Below are positions 16,205 through 24,356 of a stretch of DNA of 64,000 nucleotides, piece by piece; within the stretch, counting starts at the first letter, position 1, and every line of letters starts with the position of its first letter. The position numbers were made by a program, and so were the translations under genes. Source of the DNA: CAZPBN01 sp964584935 (lineage in GTDB: Bacteria; Acidobacteriota; Aminicenantia; Aminicenantales; Aminicenantaceae). The notes under the pieces are model-generated. The model worked only from the letters and a program-made list of their open reading frames with translations, was not told the origin of the DNA and ran no database searches. Where the stretch lies: assembly GCA_964584935.1 (NCBI GenBank), contig CAZPBN010000015.1, positions 1-64,000 on the forward strand, written 5' to 3'.

Positions 16205-17533
16205 ATGGAAAAAAAGAAAAAATTCTTTTTACAGTGTTCATTGTGTAATTACAAAATAAACGATTTCTCAGAATGGTTTTCAAACAGACAGCGGTGTCCA
16301 GAATGCGGAAGCAACCAGGCTCACATTCATTATACAAAAGACGTCACTAATCTAAAAAGTTTGTTACTGAATTCCGGTAATAAACGATCCGGTTTATGGC
16401 GTTATTTTGATTTTCTTCCCTTAAACAACAAGAAAAATATAATAAGCTGCGGGGAAGGAGATGTTCAAATTGTTCGATGGGATTTTATAGAGAAATTAGC
16501 AAAATCTAAATATAATATAAACTGTACGGTCTATGCGCATAGATATGATAACAGTTTTGCCACCGGTACATTTAAGGATCTAGCCGGTTCTGTTGTTTCC
16601 AGTGTTTTAAAGGAAAACAATATTCAATCCTATGTGGTTGCCACCACTGGAAACATCGGTGTCGCTTACACTCGCTATCTGACAGACGCTGGAATAACCC
16701 TGTATGTGTTTATCCCCAGAGCTTCCCCTATTGCCCACGAGGCTGAAATCAGCTGCTTTGGACAAAAAGTATTCAGAGTTGATGGTGATTATTCCAGAGC
16801 CAAAGAATTAGCATTGGAATTCTCCCAGAAACATGATATCACCCTTGCAGCTGGAAACTTTGATCCAATGAGAATCGAAGCAAAAAAAACCATGGTCTAT
16901 GAATGGCTCAGAATGCTCCCTGAATTTCCTACTGTCTATATTCAAGGATTGAGCGGGGGAACAGGACCTCTGGCCATTGCCAAGGGATGCAAAGAAATCG
17001 AAAATCTTAATCTGTTTAAAAAACTTCCCCGTTTTATAATGATTCAAACCGATAAATGCTCACCAATGGCAGATGCCTGGAAAAAAGCTAAGAAAGACGG
17101 ATTCCCTAAGGATTGGGAAAAATTCTATCCTATATACAACAATCCTGAAACCACTATCCCTACACTTGCTACTGGCTATCCTAAAACATATCCTGTCCTC
17201 AGCCCCCTGATTCGCCAGAGTGGAGGTGAAATACTAAGCTTTGCAGAAAAGTACGCCATCGATGTTGCCCGTTATGTCGCTTATAATTCTGCTGTGAGAA
17301 TAGGGCCAGCTGCTGCCATAGCTGTGGGGGGCTTTCTAAAGGCTCTAAAAAACAAATACATAAAAAATGATGATATTGTGATGCTGAATATCGGAGATGG
17401 AATAAGAAGAGATCCGGACTTTATGAAACAGCTAATATACACCACAACTCATGTGAAAAATTTGGATGAATGCAGTTTGTTTGACAGAAAATCTCTGGAA
17501 CCCCAGGTTACAGAATTTATTGAAAACATATAA
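16205..17533 (+). CDS. PLP-dependent threonine synthase / cysteate synthase-like enzyme
   Basis: 442 residues of fold-type II PLP enzyme. An N-terminal zinc-ribbon-like segment has Cys11, Cys14, Cys31 and Cys34. The PLP lysine is probably Lys124 (TGTFKDLAG), with ATTGNIGVAYTRY binding the cofactor phosphate region and GLSGGTGPLAIAKG further on. It is closest in layout to threonine synthases and to their paralogue cysteate synthase, which joins sulfite to O-phosphoserine. The sulfite-producing reductase homologue immediately upstream favours a sulfur role, but threonine synthase cannot be excluded. AAGGAG precedes the ATG. No homoserine kinase is nearby. Confidence 0.7.
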   Translation: MEKKKKFFLQCSLCNYKINDFSEWFSNRQRCPECGSNQAHIHYTKDVTNLKSLLLNSGNKRSGLWRYFDFLPLNNKKNIISCGEGDVQIVRWDFIEKLAKSKYNINCTVYAHRYDNSFATGTFKDLAGSVVSSVLKENNIQSYVVATTGNIGVAYTRYLTDAGITLYVFIPRASPIAHEAEISCFGQKVFRVDGDYSRAKELALEFSQKHDITLAAGNFDPMRIEAKKTMVYEWLRMLPEFPTVYIQGLSGGTGPLAIAKGCKEIENLNLFKKLPRFIMIQTDKCSPMADAWKKAKKDGFPKDWEKFYPIYNNPETTIPTLATGYPKTYPVLSPLIRQSGGEILSFAEKYAIDVARYVAYNSAVRIGPAAAIAVGGFLKALKNKYIKNDDIVMLNIGDGIRRDPDFMKQLIYTTTHVKNLDECSLFDRKSLEPQVTEFIENI

Positions 17534-17602
17534 ACGGCATAATAAAAAGAGGGAATTCTTATAAGGGTTGAAACTATCTGACACTTTTTTTTATAAAAAA
17601 CC

Positions 17603-18586
17603 ATGAACAAAAAATCAGAAAAGGATTTCCTCGTAATCGTGCCTGGAGGATTGAATACAGATATCATAGGTTTAGGAGTTGAAAAATTGTTATCTCCCGG
17701 AGAGTTAACTTTAGGGGGAGAATTCAAGATTGGACCGGGAGGAAAAGCACGAAATATGGCTCAGATGGCTGCCGCTTATCTGGGAAAGAATAAAGTGGCA
17801 ATGATTGGTCGAACCTGCAAAGACCCTATAGGTCTTTGGAATATCCCAATACATGCCCTTCAAGATGCCGGTGTGGATACAACTCATATCAAAATTTCCA
17901 GTTTTGAAGAAGCCCATAGGAAATATCCTGGAATTGCCATCATCCCTGTGGATAAAGAAGGACAAAATCAAATATATGTCCTTCCCGGAGTCAATAAAGA
18001 TTTCAGTATAAAAGATATCGACAACAGCAAAGACCTGTTTAAAAATGAAAATCATAAAAAGGTTATGATTTTGGCTCTTGAAATTCCGATGGAAACCGCA
18101 AAATATTGTATCGACAAGGCTTTTGAAAAGAAAATAAAAGTAATCCTTGATCCCGGAGGTATAAGCACCCCTATTGATGATATTCTGGACAAAAAAATAT
18201 ATTTTCTCAAACCAAATGAGCATGAAGCTAAAATATTGACCGGATATCCGGTTCGAGACTTTATTTCAGCAGAAAAAGCAGCCCGGGTATTACTATCAAA
18301 AGGTGTCAAGAATGTTCTAATTACTCATGGCAAAAAAGGAGCATATTATTTTAATAATCTGATCAACTTGCACATTCCCTGCCCGGAAGTTCAAAATTCC
18401 AAGACTAATGATGAAACAGGCTGCGGTGATCAGGTTACATCAATGGTTGCTTCATGTCTTGCTGAAGGAAAAGACATTAGCGAATCTGTAAAAATAGCTG
18501 TGTTCGCCGGTACTATTCAATATCACAGAGAGGGAATTAAGCCTGTGAGTAAAAAAGAACTTCTGGCAAGCAAGGAAATGAAATGA
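17603..18586 (+). CDS. PfkB/ribokinase family sugar kinase
   Basis: 327 residues. PfkB signature 1 is seen near the N-terminus (GPGGKARNMAQMAA), the NxxE-type metal motif as PNEHEAKILTG, and the C-terminal anion-hole/catalytic motif as DETGCGDQVTSMVASCL, where Cys replaces the usual Ala of GAGD. The enzyme phosphorylates a sugar or nucleoside hydroxyl from ATP. The substrate is unknown. It is 69 bases after the PLP enzyme and may share its transcript. Confidence 0.85.
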   Translation: MNKKSEKDFLVIVPGGLNTDIIGLGVEKLLSPGELTLGGEFKIGPGGKARNMAQMAAAYLGKNKVAMIGRTCKDPIGLWNIPIHALQDAGVDTTHIKISSFEEAHRKYPGIAIIPVDKEGQNQIYVLPGVNKDFSIKDIDNSKDLFKNENHKKVMILALEIPMETAKYCIDKAFEKKIKVILDPGGISTPIDDILDKKIYFLKPNEHEAKILTGYPVRDFISAEKAARVLLSKGVKNVLITHGKKGAYYFNNLINLHIPCPEVQNSKTNDETGCGDQVTSMVASCLAEGKDISESVKIAVFAGTIQYHREGIKPVSKKELLASKEMK

Positions 18587-18660
18587 AACAGAAAGATATC
18601 AGAATAATTCAGGACAAATCCCTGGAGATACTGAAAAAAGCAAATATTATTATCCTATAA
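18583..18660 (+). pseudogene. truncated gene start after the PfkB gene
   Basis: An ATG overlaps the kinase stop (ATGA) in the usual translational-coupling manner. The frame gives 25 residues (MKQKDIRIIQDKSLEILKKA and onward) and stops exactly where a dispersed repeat end begins (18654). It reads like the first codons of a real downstream gene cut off by the repeat. The family is not recognisable. Confidence 0.35.
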
Positions 18661-18683
18661 AGAAAAAAATGGGGGAACTTCAA
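18654..18683 (+). repeat. solo repeat end, identical 30 bp to the 6047-6076 sequence
   Basis: Thirty bases (beginning CCTATAAAG, ending GGGGGAACTTCAA) are identical to the right end of the 5816-6074 element. No left end or palindromic core is present here. The box lies 14 bp ahead of the tRNA-Val promoter. Confidence 0.7.
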
Positions 18684-18695
18684 CATATATTCCTA

Positions 18696-18724
18696 TTGAC
18701 ACTACTTAATTAAATGATTAATAT
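18696..18724 (+). promoter_or_regulatory. promoter of tRNA-Val
   Basis: TTGACA (18696-18701), 17-bp spacer, TAATAT (18719-18724), with the tRNA 5' end 19 bases further on. A GGGGGAACTTC box ends 14 bp before the -35. Confidence 0.75.
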
Positions 18725-18742
18725 ATAAAAACCCTTGAATAT

Positions 18743-18817
18743 AGGCGCGTAGCTCAGTGGGAGAGTGCTTCCTTGACGCGGAAGAGGTCGAGGGTTCGAT
18801 ACCCTCCGCGCCTACCA
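18743..18817 (+). tRNA. tRNA-Val (GAC anticodon)
   Basis: A 75-base cloverleaf. Acceptor AGGCGCG pairs perfectly with CGCGCCT; D-arm GCTCAGTGGGAGAGT; anticodon stem CTTCC/GGAAG around loop TTGACGC (anticodon GAC); T-arm GAGGGTTCGATACCCTC; discriminator A and an encoded CCA end. Confidence 0.95.
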
Positions 18818-18970
18818 TTGTGAGGAGGGTAAATTTTATAGATTAGAAAAGAATCAATGAATGTGACCGGCTGATAAAATGAAAATAGATTTTTTCAAAA
18901 CCACAAATTAAAAATAGCGGGGTATGTTTTTCCATAAAATCTCCTATTTATAAGGAAACACAAGACTATC

Positions 18971-20734
18971 ATGAATAAAATGAGTTCAGAATTGACCGGA
19001 AATGATAAAGAAGAAGCTTTAGATATTTTAAGGCATAGTGCTTCTCATCTATTGGCTCATGCTGTTCTCGAACTTTTTCCAGGAACAAAAACAGGGATCG
19101 GACCTTCGGTTGAAGGAGGATTCTTTTATGACTTCTTAAGAGATGAGCCTTTTACCATAGATGACCTATCCAATATCGAAAATAAGATGATAGAACTTTC
19201 TAAAAAAGATATCCCTATTAAAAGGGTCGTTTACCCAAAAGATGAAGCGATACGTATTTTCAAAGAGCTCAATCAGGATTTGAAAATTGAACTCATTGAA
19301 GAAAAAGGAACCGAGGAAGTTTCCTGTTACCAACAAGAAAACTTCATGGATTTTTGTACCGGACCTCATGTTTCTACTACAGGGGAAATCAAGTATTTCA
19401 AGCTCCTGTCTGTCTCCGGCGCCTATTGGAAAGGAGATGAAAAAGGAATACAGCTCCAGAGAATCTATGGTACCGCATTCCCTACCAAGGAAGAATTGGA
19501 TCATTATCTCCATCAGCTAGAAGAAGCAAAAAAACGGGACCACAGAAAACTAGGCCCTGAATTGGATCTCTTCAGTTTTAATGAAGACCTGGGAGCCGGA
19601 TTGATTCTCTGGCATCCAAAAGGAGCTACCATCAGACATATCATTGAAGAGTGTTGGCATAAAGAACACGATAAAGATGGATATGATTTCCTCTATACTC
19701 CTCATATTGCCAAATTAGATGTATGGAGACAAAGCGGGCATACCAAATTTTATGATGCGATGTATCCTCCGATCCAACTTGATGATATTGAATATGAAAT
19801 AAAACCCATGAATTGTCCTTTTCATATCATGGTTTTCAATTCAAAATTACGAAGTTACAGGGATCTTCCCCTGAGATGGGCAGAGCTGGGTACAGTCTAC
19901 AGATATGAAAGGAGCGGAGTCCTTCATGGTCTCTTGAGGGTCAGAGGATTCACCCAGGATGATGCCCATATTTTTTGCCTTGAAGATCAACTTGAAGACG
20001 AAATCAAAAAAGTCATTTTCCTGGCTATGCGGATCCTAAAATTATTTGGATTCGAAGAATATGATGTTTTTCTGTCCACAAGACCCGAGAAATATGTGGG
20101 AAAACTTGATGACTGGAATAAAGCCATAAAAGCGTTGGAAAAAGCTTTAAAAGCAACCAATCTTTATTATAAAATAGATGAAGGTGAAGGAGTTTTCTAT
20201 GGCCCGAAAATTGATATTAAAATCAAAGATGCCATAGGGAGATCCTGGCAGTGCACGACCATTCAGCTTGATTTCAACCTAGCGGAAAGATTTGACCTGA
20301 GTTATATGGATAAAGACGGAAAAAAGAAAAGACCATTTCTCATTCACAGAGCGATCCTCGGTTCTCTAGAGAGATTTTTTGGAGTGCTTGTTGAACACTA
20401 TTATGGAAATTTTCCCTTGTGGCTCTCTCCCATTCAGGTTATTGTTCTCCCTATAACAGAGAAACACAATGATTACGCGCTCTCTCTGGATAAAAAATTC
20501 AAAGACCATGATATCCGGTCCCAAATAGATATGCGCAGGGAAAAGGTTGGATATAAAATAAGAGATGCAGAATCCCAGAAAATTCCACTCATTCTCATTG
20601 TGGGAGATAAAGAAATTGCTGATAAAAATGCCTCTCTTAGAGTGCACACAAAGGGAGACAGAGGAAAAATAGAGATTCCTGAATTTATAAAAAATATAAA
20701 GAAGTTCATTGAACAAAAAGTTTTAATAAACTAA
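18971..20734 (+). CDS. thrS: threonyl-tRNA synthetase lacking the TGS domain
   Basis: 587 residues, shorter than the usual about 640. It starts almost directly at the editing domain (RHSASHLLAH, His22/His26 zinc-like motif). There is no N-terminal TGS domain, and a TAA in frame just upstream rules out a longer start. The catalytic core has MNCPFHIMVF, the motif-2 loop RYERSGVLHGLLRVRGFTQDDAH, and motif 3 HRAILGSLERFFGVLVEHY; the anticodon-binding domain follows. It charges tRNA-Thr. It leads the classic thrS-infC-rpmI-rplT string. No T-box was found in the leader. Confidence 0.95.
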   Translation: MNKMSSELTGNDKEEALDILRHSASHLLAHAVLELFPGTKTGIGPSVEGGFFYDFLRDEPFTIDDLSNIENKMIELSKKDIPIKRVVYPKDEAIRIFKELNQDLKIELIEEKGTEEVSCYQQENFMDFCTGPHVSTTGEIKYFKLLSVSGAYWKGDEKGIQLQRIYGTAFPTKEELDHYLHQLEEAKKRDHRKLGPELDLFSFNEDLGAGLILWHPKGATIRHIIEECWHKEHDKDGYDFLYTPHIAKLDVWRQSGHTKFYDAMYPPIQLDDIEYEIKPMNCPFHIMVFNSKLRSYRDLPLRWAELGTVYRYERSGVLHGLLRVRGFTQDDAHIFCLEDQLEDEIKKVIFLAMRILKLFGFEEYDVFLSTRPEKYVGKLDDWNKAIKALEKALKATNLYYKIDEGEGVFYGPKIDIKIKDAIGRSWQCTTIQLDFNLAERFDLSYMDKDGKKKRPFLIHRAILGSLERFFGVLVEHYYGNFPLWLSPIQVIVLPITEKHNDYALSLDKKFKDHDIRSQIDMRREKVGYKIRDAESQKIPLILIVGDKEIADKNASLRVHTKGDRGKIEIPEFIKNIKKFIEQKVLIN

Positions 20735-20753
20735 TCTTTAAAGGAGGTAAATC

Positions 20754-21383
20754 ATTAGAAGGCGCATTTACATCAATAGAAAGAGGGCAAAGAAACCTCA
20801 CAGAATCAATGAGCATATTAAATTTAAAAAGGCTCGAATAATTGATGAAAATAAGGAACAAATCGGAATTATGCAATTACCAGAAGCACTATCTTTGGCA
20901 AAAGAGAAAGGATTGGATTTAGTAGAAATTGCTCCAAATGTTGATCCCCCGGTATGCCGTATAATGGATTACGGTAAATATCTATATGATAAACACAAAA
21001 AAGAACATGAGGCAAAAAAACACCAGAAGCAGTTTCAACTCAAAGAAATTAAGTTTCGTCCAAAAATCAGCATCCATGATTACAATTTCAAAATAAAACA
21101 TGTGCAAAGGTTTCTCAAAAGCGGCCACAAAGTAAAAATAACGGTTATGCTAAGAGGAAGAGAAAAGGCAAAACCAGAACTCGCTTATGGGATTATCGAT
21201 AGAGTTCTTGAAAGCACAAAAGAACTCGGCCAACAGAATGGAGGAATAAAAAAACAACCCTGGGCAGTTTCAACATTTCTGAGTCCACTAAAAACTGGAG
21301 GAAAAGATGCCAAAACTAAAAACTCACAGGGGAGCCAAGAAAAGGTTCAAAATAACGGGCAACAAAAAGATAAAACACAATAA
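20754..21383 (+). CDS. infC: translation initiation factor IF-3 with AUU start
   Basis: The start is ATT at 20754: AAGGAGGT (20741-20748) lies six bases before it and the frame continues into family sequence (IYINRKRAKKPHRINEHIK, KARIIDENKEQIGIMQLPEA). Starting at the first ATG (20871) would delete the N-terminal domain. AUU is the famous autoregulatory start codon of infC in E. coli, since IF-3 itself discriminates against it. The 209-residue product has the linker and C-terminal domain, then runs about 30 residues past the usual end, overlapping rpmI by 77 bases in another frame. Confidence 0.92.
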   Translation: MRRRIYINRKRAKKPHRINEHIKFKKARIIDENKEQIGIMQLPEALSLAKEKGLDLVEIAPNVDPPVCRIMDYGKYLYDKHKKEHEAKKHQKQFQLKEIKFRPKISIHDYNFKIKHVQRFLKSGHKVKITVMLRGREKAKPELAYGIIDRVLESTKELGQQNGGIKKQPWAVSTFLSPLKTGGKDAKTKNSQGSQEKVQNNGQQKDKTQ

Positions 21384-21507
21384 AGCCTATAAAAGTCATA
21401 TACTGACAAAAAAATCAGCCAAAAGAAAAAGAAAATTAGGAAAACAAACTCTTATTGACAAAGCAGATAGGAATCGAATAAAAAGAATGTTGCCATATGA
21501 ATTCTAA
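21307..21507 (+). CDS. rpmI: 50S ribosomal protein L35
   Basis: 66 residues, very basic: PKLKTHRGAKKRFKITG at the start and LIDKADRNRIKRMLPY at the end, full family length. GGAGG sits before the ATG, inside the infC tail. It binds the large subunit rRNA. Confidence 0.96.
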   Translation: MPKLKTHRGAKKRFKITGNKKIKHNKAYKSHILTKKSAKRKRKLGKQTLIDKADRNRIKRMLPYEF

Positions 21508-21591
21508 CACAATAATGAGTTTAGCTAATTAACTTTCAAATTGAACTGCTGAAGGGGAAACAGATTTAGCTGAAAGATAAAGGAGAAGAAA

Positions 21592-21945
21592 ATGTCTAGA
21601 GTTAAAAGAGGCCCCAAAAAACGGGCACGAAAATCAAAAATTATAAAATCAGCAAAAGGTTATTATGGAGCGAGAAGTCGTAACTATAAATCTGCAAAAG
21701 AAGCAGTCGAAAAAGCTCTCCTTTATTCCTATAGAGATAGAAAAGCTCGAAAGAGGGATTTCCGAAGATTATGGATCATGAGGATCAAGGCTGCAGCCGA
21801 AAACAATGGAATTTCTTATAATCGTTTTATTCATGGTCTGAATAAATTGAATGTTCAACTTGACAGAAAGATCCTTGCTGATTTAGCTGTAAATTCTCCA
21901 ATTAGTTTTCAGAATATTGTTCAAAAAGTAAAAAATTCAAATTAA
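21592..21945 (+). CDS. rplT: 50S ribosomal protein L20
   Basis: 117 residues: SRVKRGPKKRARKSKI, GYYGARSRNYKSAKEAVEKA, then FRRLWIMRIKAAAENNGISY and KILADLA. Full length, one of the first proteins to bind 23S rRNA, and in other bacteria the autorepressor of this operon. AAGGAGAAG precedes the ATG. Confidence 0.97.
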   Translation: MSRVKRGPKKRARKSKIIKSAKGYYGARSRNYKSAKEAVEKALLYSYRDRKARKRDFRRLWIMRIKAAAENNGISYNRFIHGLNKLNVQLDRKILADLAVNSPISFQNIVQKVKNSN

Positions 21946-22000
21946 CCTATTTTATTCAACTGTATTCTGAAAATTATTTTGTCAAGCGGGGAAAACGGAA

Positions 22001-22261
22001 TTGACAAGTGAAATTGAAAGGATTAAAATCTTAGAGGGGAAGATTGGTAATGTCATTGGCCACATTCAAACTTTGGTAGATGAAAATGAAAAACTCAAAA
22101 AGCAAATTAAAGAATTGAAAGAAAATAAAAAAAGTATTATGGAACAATTAAAAAATATAGAGCAAATGAATTCAGAAATAGCAAAGTATAAGAACGAACG
22201 GGAATTCATTAAAAATAAGATAGAGACACTTATAAACAAGATAGATAAACTTGGATTATGA
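22001..22261 (+). CDS. small coiled-coil protein upstream of zapA (ZapB-like position)
   Basis: 86 residues, almost wholly heptad-repeat coiled coil (ILEGKIGNVIGHIQTLVDEN and onward). The start is TTG at 22001 with a weak purine stretch ahead. Its stop overlaps the zapA ATG. Comparable short coiled coils precede zapA in many bacteria and are often called ZapB-like, but the resemblance is in form rather than sequence. Confidence 0.65.
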   Translation: MTSEIERIKILEGKIGNVIGHIQTLVDENEKLKKQIKELKENKKSIMEQLKNIEQMNSEIAKYKNEREFIKNKIETLINKIDKLGL

Positions 22262-22584
22262 GTGAAAAAATTATTAATATTGAAATTTATGGACAGAAAT
22301 ATAGGATAAGAGTCAAAGGAGAGGAGGATGAAAAGTACATAAACCAACTCACCTCCTATGTTGACCAAAAAATGAGGGAAGTTGGATTGAAATCAAAATC
22401 CGCAGATATCTTAAAGATTGCCGTGCTTGCATCTTTAAATATCGCGGATGAACTTTTCCTCACTAAAAAAGATTTAGATCAACTTCGTGAGGGAATTGGT
22501 AATATGGAAAACGAAATGGAAAAGTTGGAGGTTCATCTTTTTAAAGATGAAAACAAACACCAAAAAGCAGGAAGTACAACTTGA
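22258..22584 (+). CDS. zapA: cell division protein ZapA
   Basis: 108 residues. The N-terminal head (INIEIYGQKYRIRVKGEED, YINQLTSYVDQKM) and the ASLNIADELF segment followed by a coiled-coil tail are typical of ZapA, which binds FtsZ and cross-links protofilaments. It is translationally coupled to the gene before it (ATGA). Confidence 0.85.
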   Translation: MSEKIINIEIYGQKYRIRVKGEEDEKYINQLTSYVDQKMREVGLKSKSADILKIAVLASLNIADELFLTKKDLDQLREGIGNMENEMEKLEVHLFKDENKHQKAGSTT

Positions 22585-22667
22585 AATCTATAATATCTTC
22601 TAATAATATAAAGATGTTTTCTTTGTTTCCAATAAAATTAAGGAAACAAAAAAGAAACTATAGATTT
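22584..22667 (+). ncRNA. candidate structured RNA between zapA and rny
   Basis: Three nested stems form a three-way junction: AAATCTATA (22584-22592) with TATAGATTT (22659-22667), perfect 9 bp; ATATCTT with AAGATGT around 22593-22617; and TTTCTTTGTTTCC (22618-22630) with GGAAAC...AAAGAAA (22642-22657), 13 bp with a 3-base bulge. The closing stem runs into TTTTT. This locus carries 6S RNA in some other bacteria, but I do not see 6S shape here. AT-rich sequence can fold by chance. Confidence 0.35.
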
Positions 22668-22735
22668 TTAAATACACCAGGAAAAATATTTCTTCGAGAA
22701 AATAGAGACAGTGAACATAGATTGAGTATCTTTTA

Positions 22736-22779
22736 ACCTCCTCACCATTCATCTCCTTTGATTCACCTAATTAGGAGGT
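22736..22779 (+). promoter_or_regulatory. possible RBS-sequestering hairpin before rny
   Basis: ACCTCCT (22736-22742) is exactly complementary to the rny Shine-Dalgarno AGGAGGT (22773-22779), with a 30-base loop. CCTAATTAGG (22766-22775) is a competing small palindrome overlapping the same site. Such a pair could switch translation of the TTG-started gene. Confidence 0.35.
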
Positions 22780-22787
22780 GATCAAAA

Positions 22788-24356
22788 TTGAATTCTTCAT
22801 TACTATTAATCCTTATTATTGCAGCTTTTATTATTGTGGCTGCAATTGCTTCCTTTATTATAAGCAAGAAATTAACCGGATCCCGTTCTTTAATAAAAGC
22901 AAAACAGGAAGCGAAAAGCATTCTTGAACAGGCTGAAGAAGAATCAAATAAACTGCGACGAGAAGCTTCGATTGAAGCAAAGGAAAAATTTCTTAAATTC
23001 AAAGCAGATTTTGAGCGCCAGACAAGAGAGCAGCGAAGAAAATTTAATGATATGGAAAGACGTCTGGTCCAGAAAGAAGAAAAATTGGATAGAAGGTTTC
23101 AATTACTGGAACGGAAAGAACGGGATTTTTCTAACAAAGAAAGAGGATTATATTCGAAAGAAAAAAGCCTTAATGAACAGAAAGAAAAATACGATAATCT
23201 TTTAAAGCAAGCAGTGGAAGAACTGGAACGGATCTCCGGATTAACACAAGAAGAAGCAAAAAAAGAACTTTCCAAAAAAATTGAAGATGAAGCCAAACTG
23301 GAAGCTGTACAGGTGATCCGGCGAGTGGAAGAAGAAACAAAAGAAAAAAGCCAGACCATGGCTAGAGAAATTATTAGCAATGCCATCCAGAGAACAGCGG
23401 CTGAACATGTTGTGGAGACCACAGTTTCTGTGGTGGATCTTCCCTCCGATGATATGAAAGGGAGAATTATTGGAAGAGAAGGAAGAAACATTCGTTCCTT
23501 AGAGTTAGCCACGGGTGTTGATATTATTGTCGATGATACTCCAGAAGCGGTTATTCTATCCAGCTTCGACCCGATACGCAGAGAAATGGCTCGCTTAGCG
23601 ATAGAAAAACTTGTCAGCGATGGAAGAATTCATCCCGCTCGTATTGAAGAAGTTGTGGAAACAGTAAGGAAAGAGCTTGAAGAAAAAATAAAAGAGGAAG
23701 GGGAATCCGCTGCTTTGGAACTGAGAATCCAGAATTTGCATCCAGAACTCATTAAGCTCTTAGGTAAACTCAAATACAGGACAAGCTACGGTCAAAATGC
23801 TCTCCAACATTCCAAAGAAGTCGCCTACCTTTCAGCTTTAATGGCAAAGGAAATTGATGCCAATAAAGACGTGGCTTTAAGAGCAGGTTTACTGCATGAT
23901 ATAGGCAAAGCGGTTGACAGGGAAATTGAAGGAACTCATACGGAATTAAGTGTGGAATTCTCAAAGAAATATGGAGAATCTGATGAAGTGGTTCAAGCGA
24001 TTGCTTCCCATCATCGGGATGTCGATTTCCCTTCTGTTGAAGCGGTACTGGTTCAATCAGCGGATACTCTTTCTGCGGCTCGCCCCGGCGCCCGACGCGA
24101 ATTACTGGAAGCCTATATAAAAAGACTGGAAAAACTGGAAAATATAGCCACTTCTCATGAAGGAGTCGCTAAAGCATTTGCCCTGCAAGCAGGAAGGGAG
24201 ATCAGAATAATCGTTGAAAGCCAAAAAATTAAAGATGAGCAGGCTGTTCTAGTATCCAAAGAAATTGCCCAAAAAATTAAAGATGAACTGGAATACCCTG
24301 GTCAGATCAAAGTGACTGTTATCCGTGAAATGAGAGCTGTTGAATATGCCCGGTAA
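22788..24356 (+). CDS. rny: ribonuclease Y
   Basis: 522 residues in family order: one N-terminal membrane helix (SLLLILIIAAFIIVAAIASFII), a long charged coiled coil (about 30-200), a KH domain (MKGRIIGREGRNIRSLELAT), and an HD domain (LQHSKEVAYLSALMAKEI, LLHDIGKAVD). It is a membrane-anchored endoribonuclease that starts mRNA decay. The start is TTG at 22788 with a perfect AGGAGGTGATC site. Its end overlaps ymdB. Confidence 0.96.
   Translation: MNSSLLLILIIAAFIIVAAIASFIISKKLTGSRSLIKAKQEAKSILEQAEEESNKLRREASIEAKEKFLKFKADFERQTREQRRKFNDMERRLVQKEEKLDRRFQLLERKERDFSNKERGLYSKEKSLNEQKEKYDNLLKQAVEELERISGLTQEEAKKELSKKIEDEAKLEAVQVIRRVEEETKEKSQTMAREIISNAIQRTAAEHVVETTVSVVDLPSDDMKGRIIGREGRNIRSLELATGVDIIVDDTPEAVILSSFDPIRREMARLAIEKLVSDGRIHPARIEEVVETVRKELEEKIKEEGESAALELRIQNLHPELIKLLGKLKYRTSYGQNALQHSKEVAYLSALMAKEIDANKDVALRAGLLHDIGKAVDREIEGTHTELSVEFSKKYGESDEVVQAIASHHRDVDFPSVEAVLVQSADTLSAARPGARRELLEAYIKRLEKLENIATSHEGVAKAFALQAGREIRIIVESQKIKDEQAVLVSKEIAQKIKDELEYPGQIKVTVIREMRAVEYAR

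Noticed and set aside
18818..18970. T-box or other riboswitch before thrS
   Set aside because: No specifier stem or T-box consensus seen; only AT-rich sequence.
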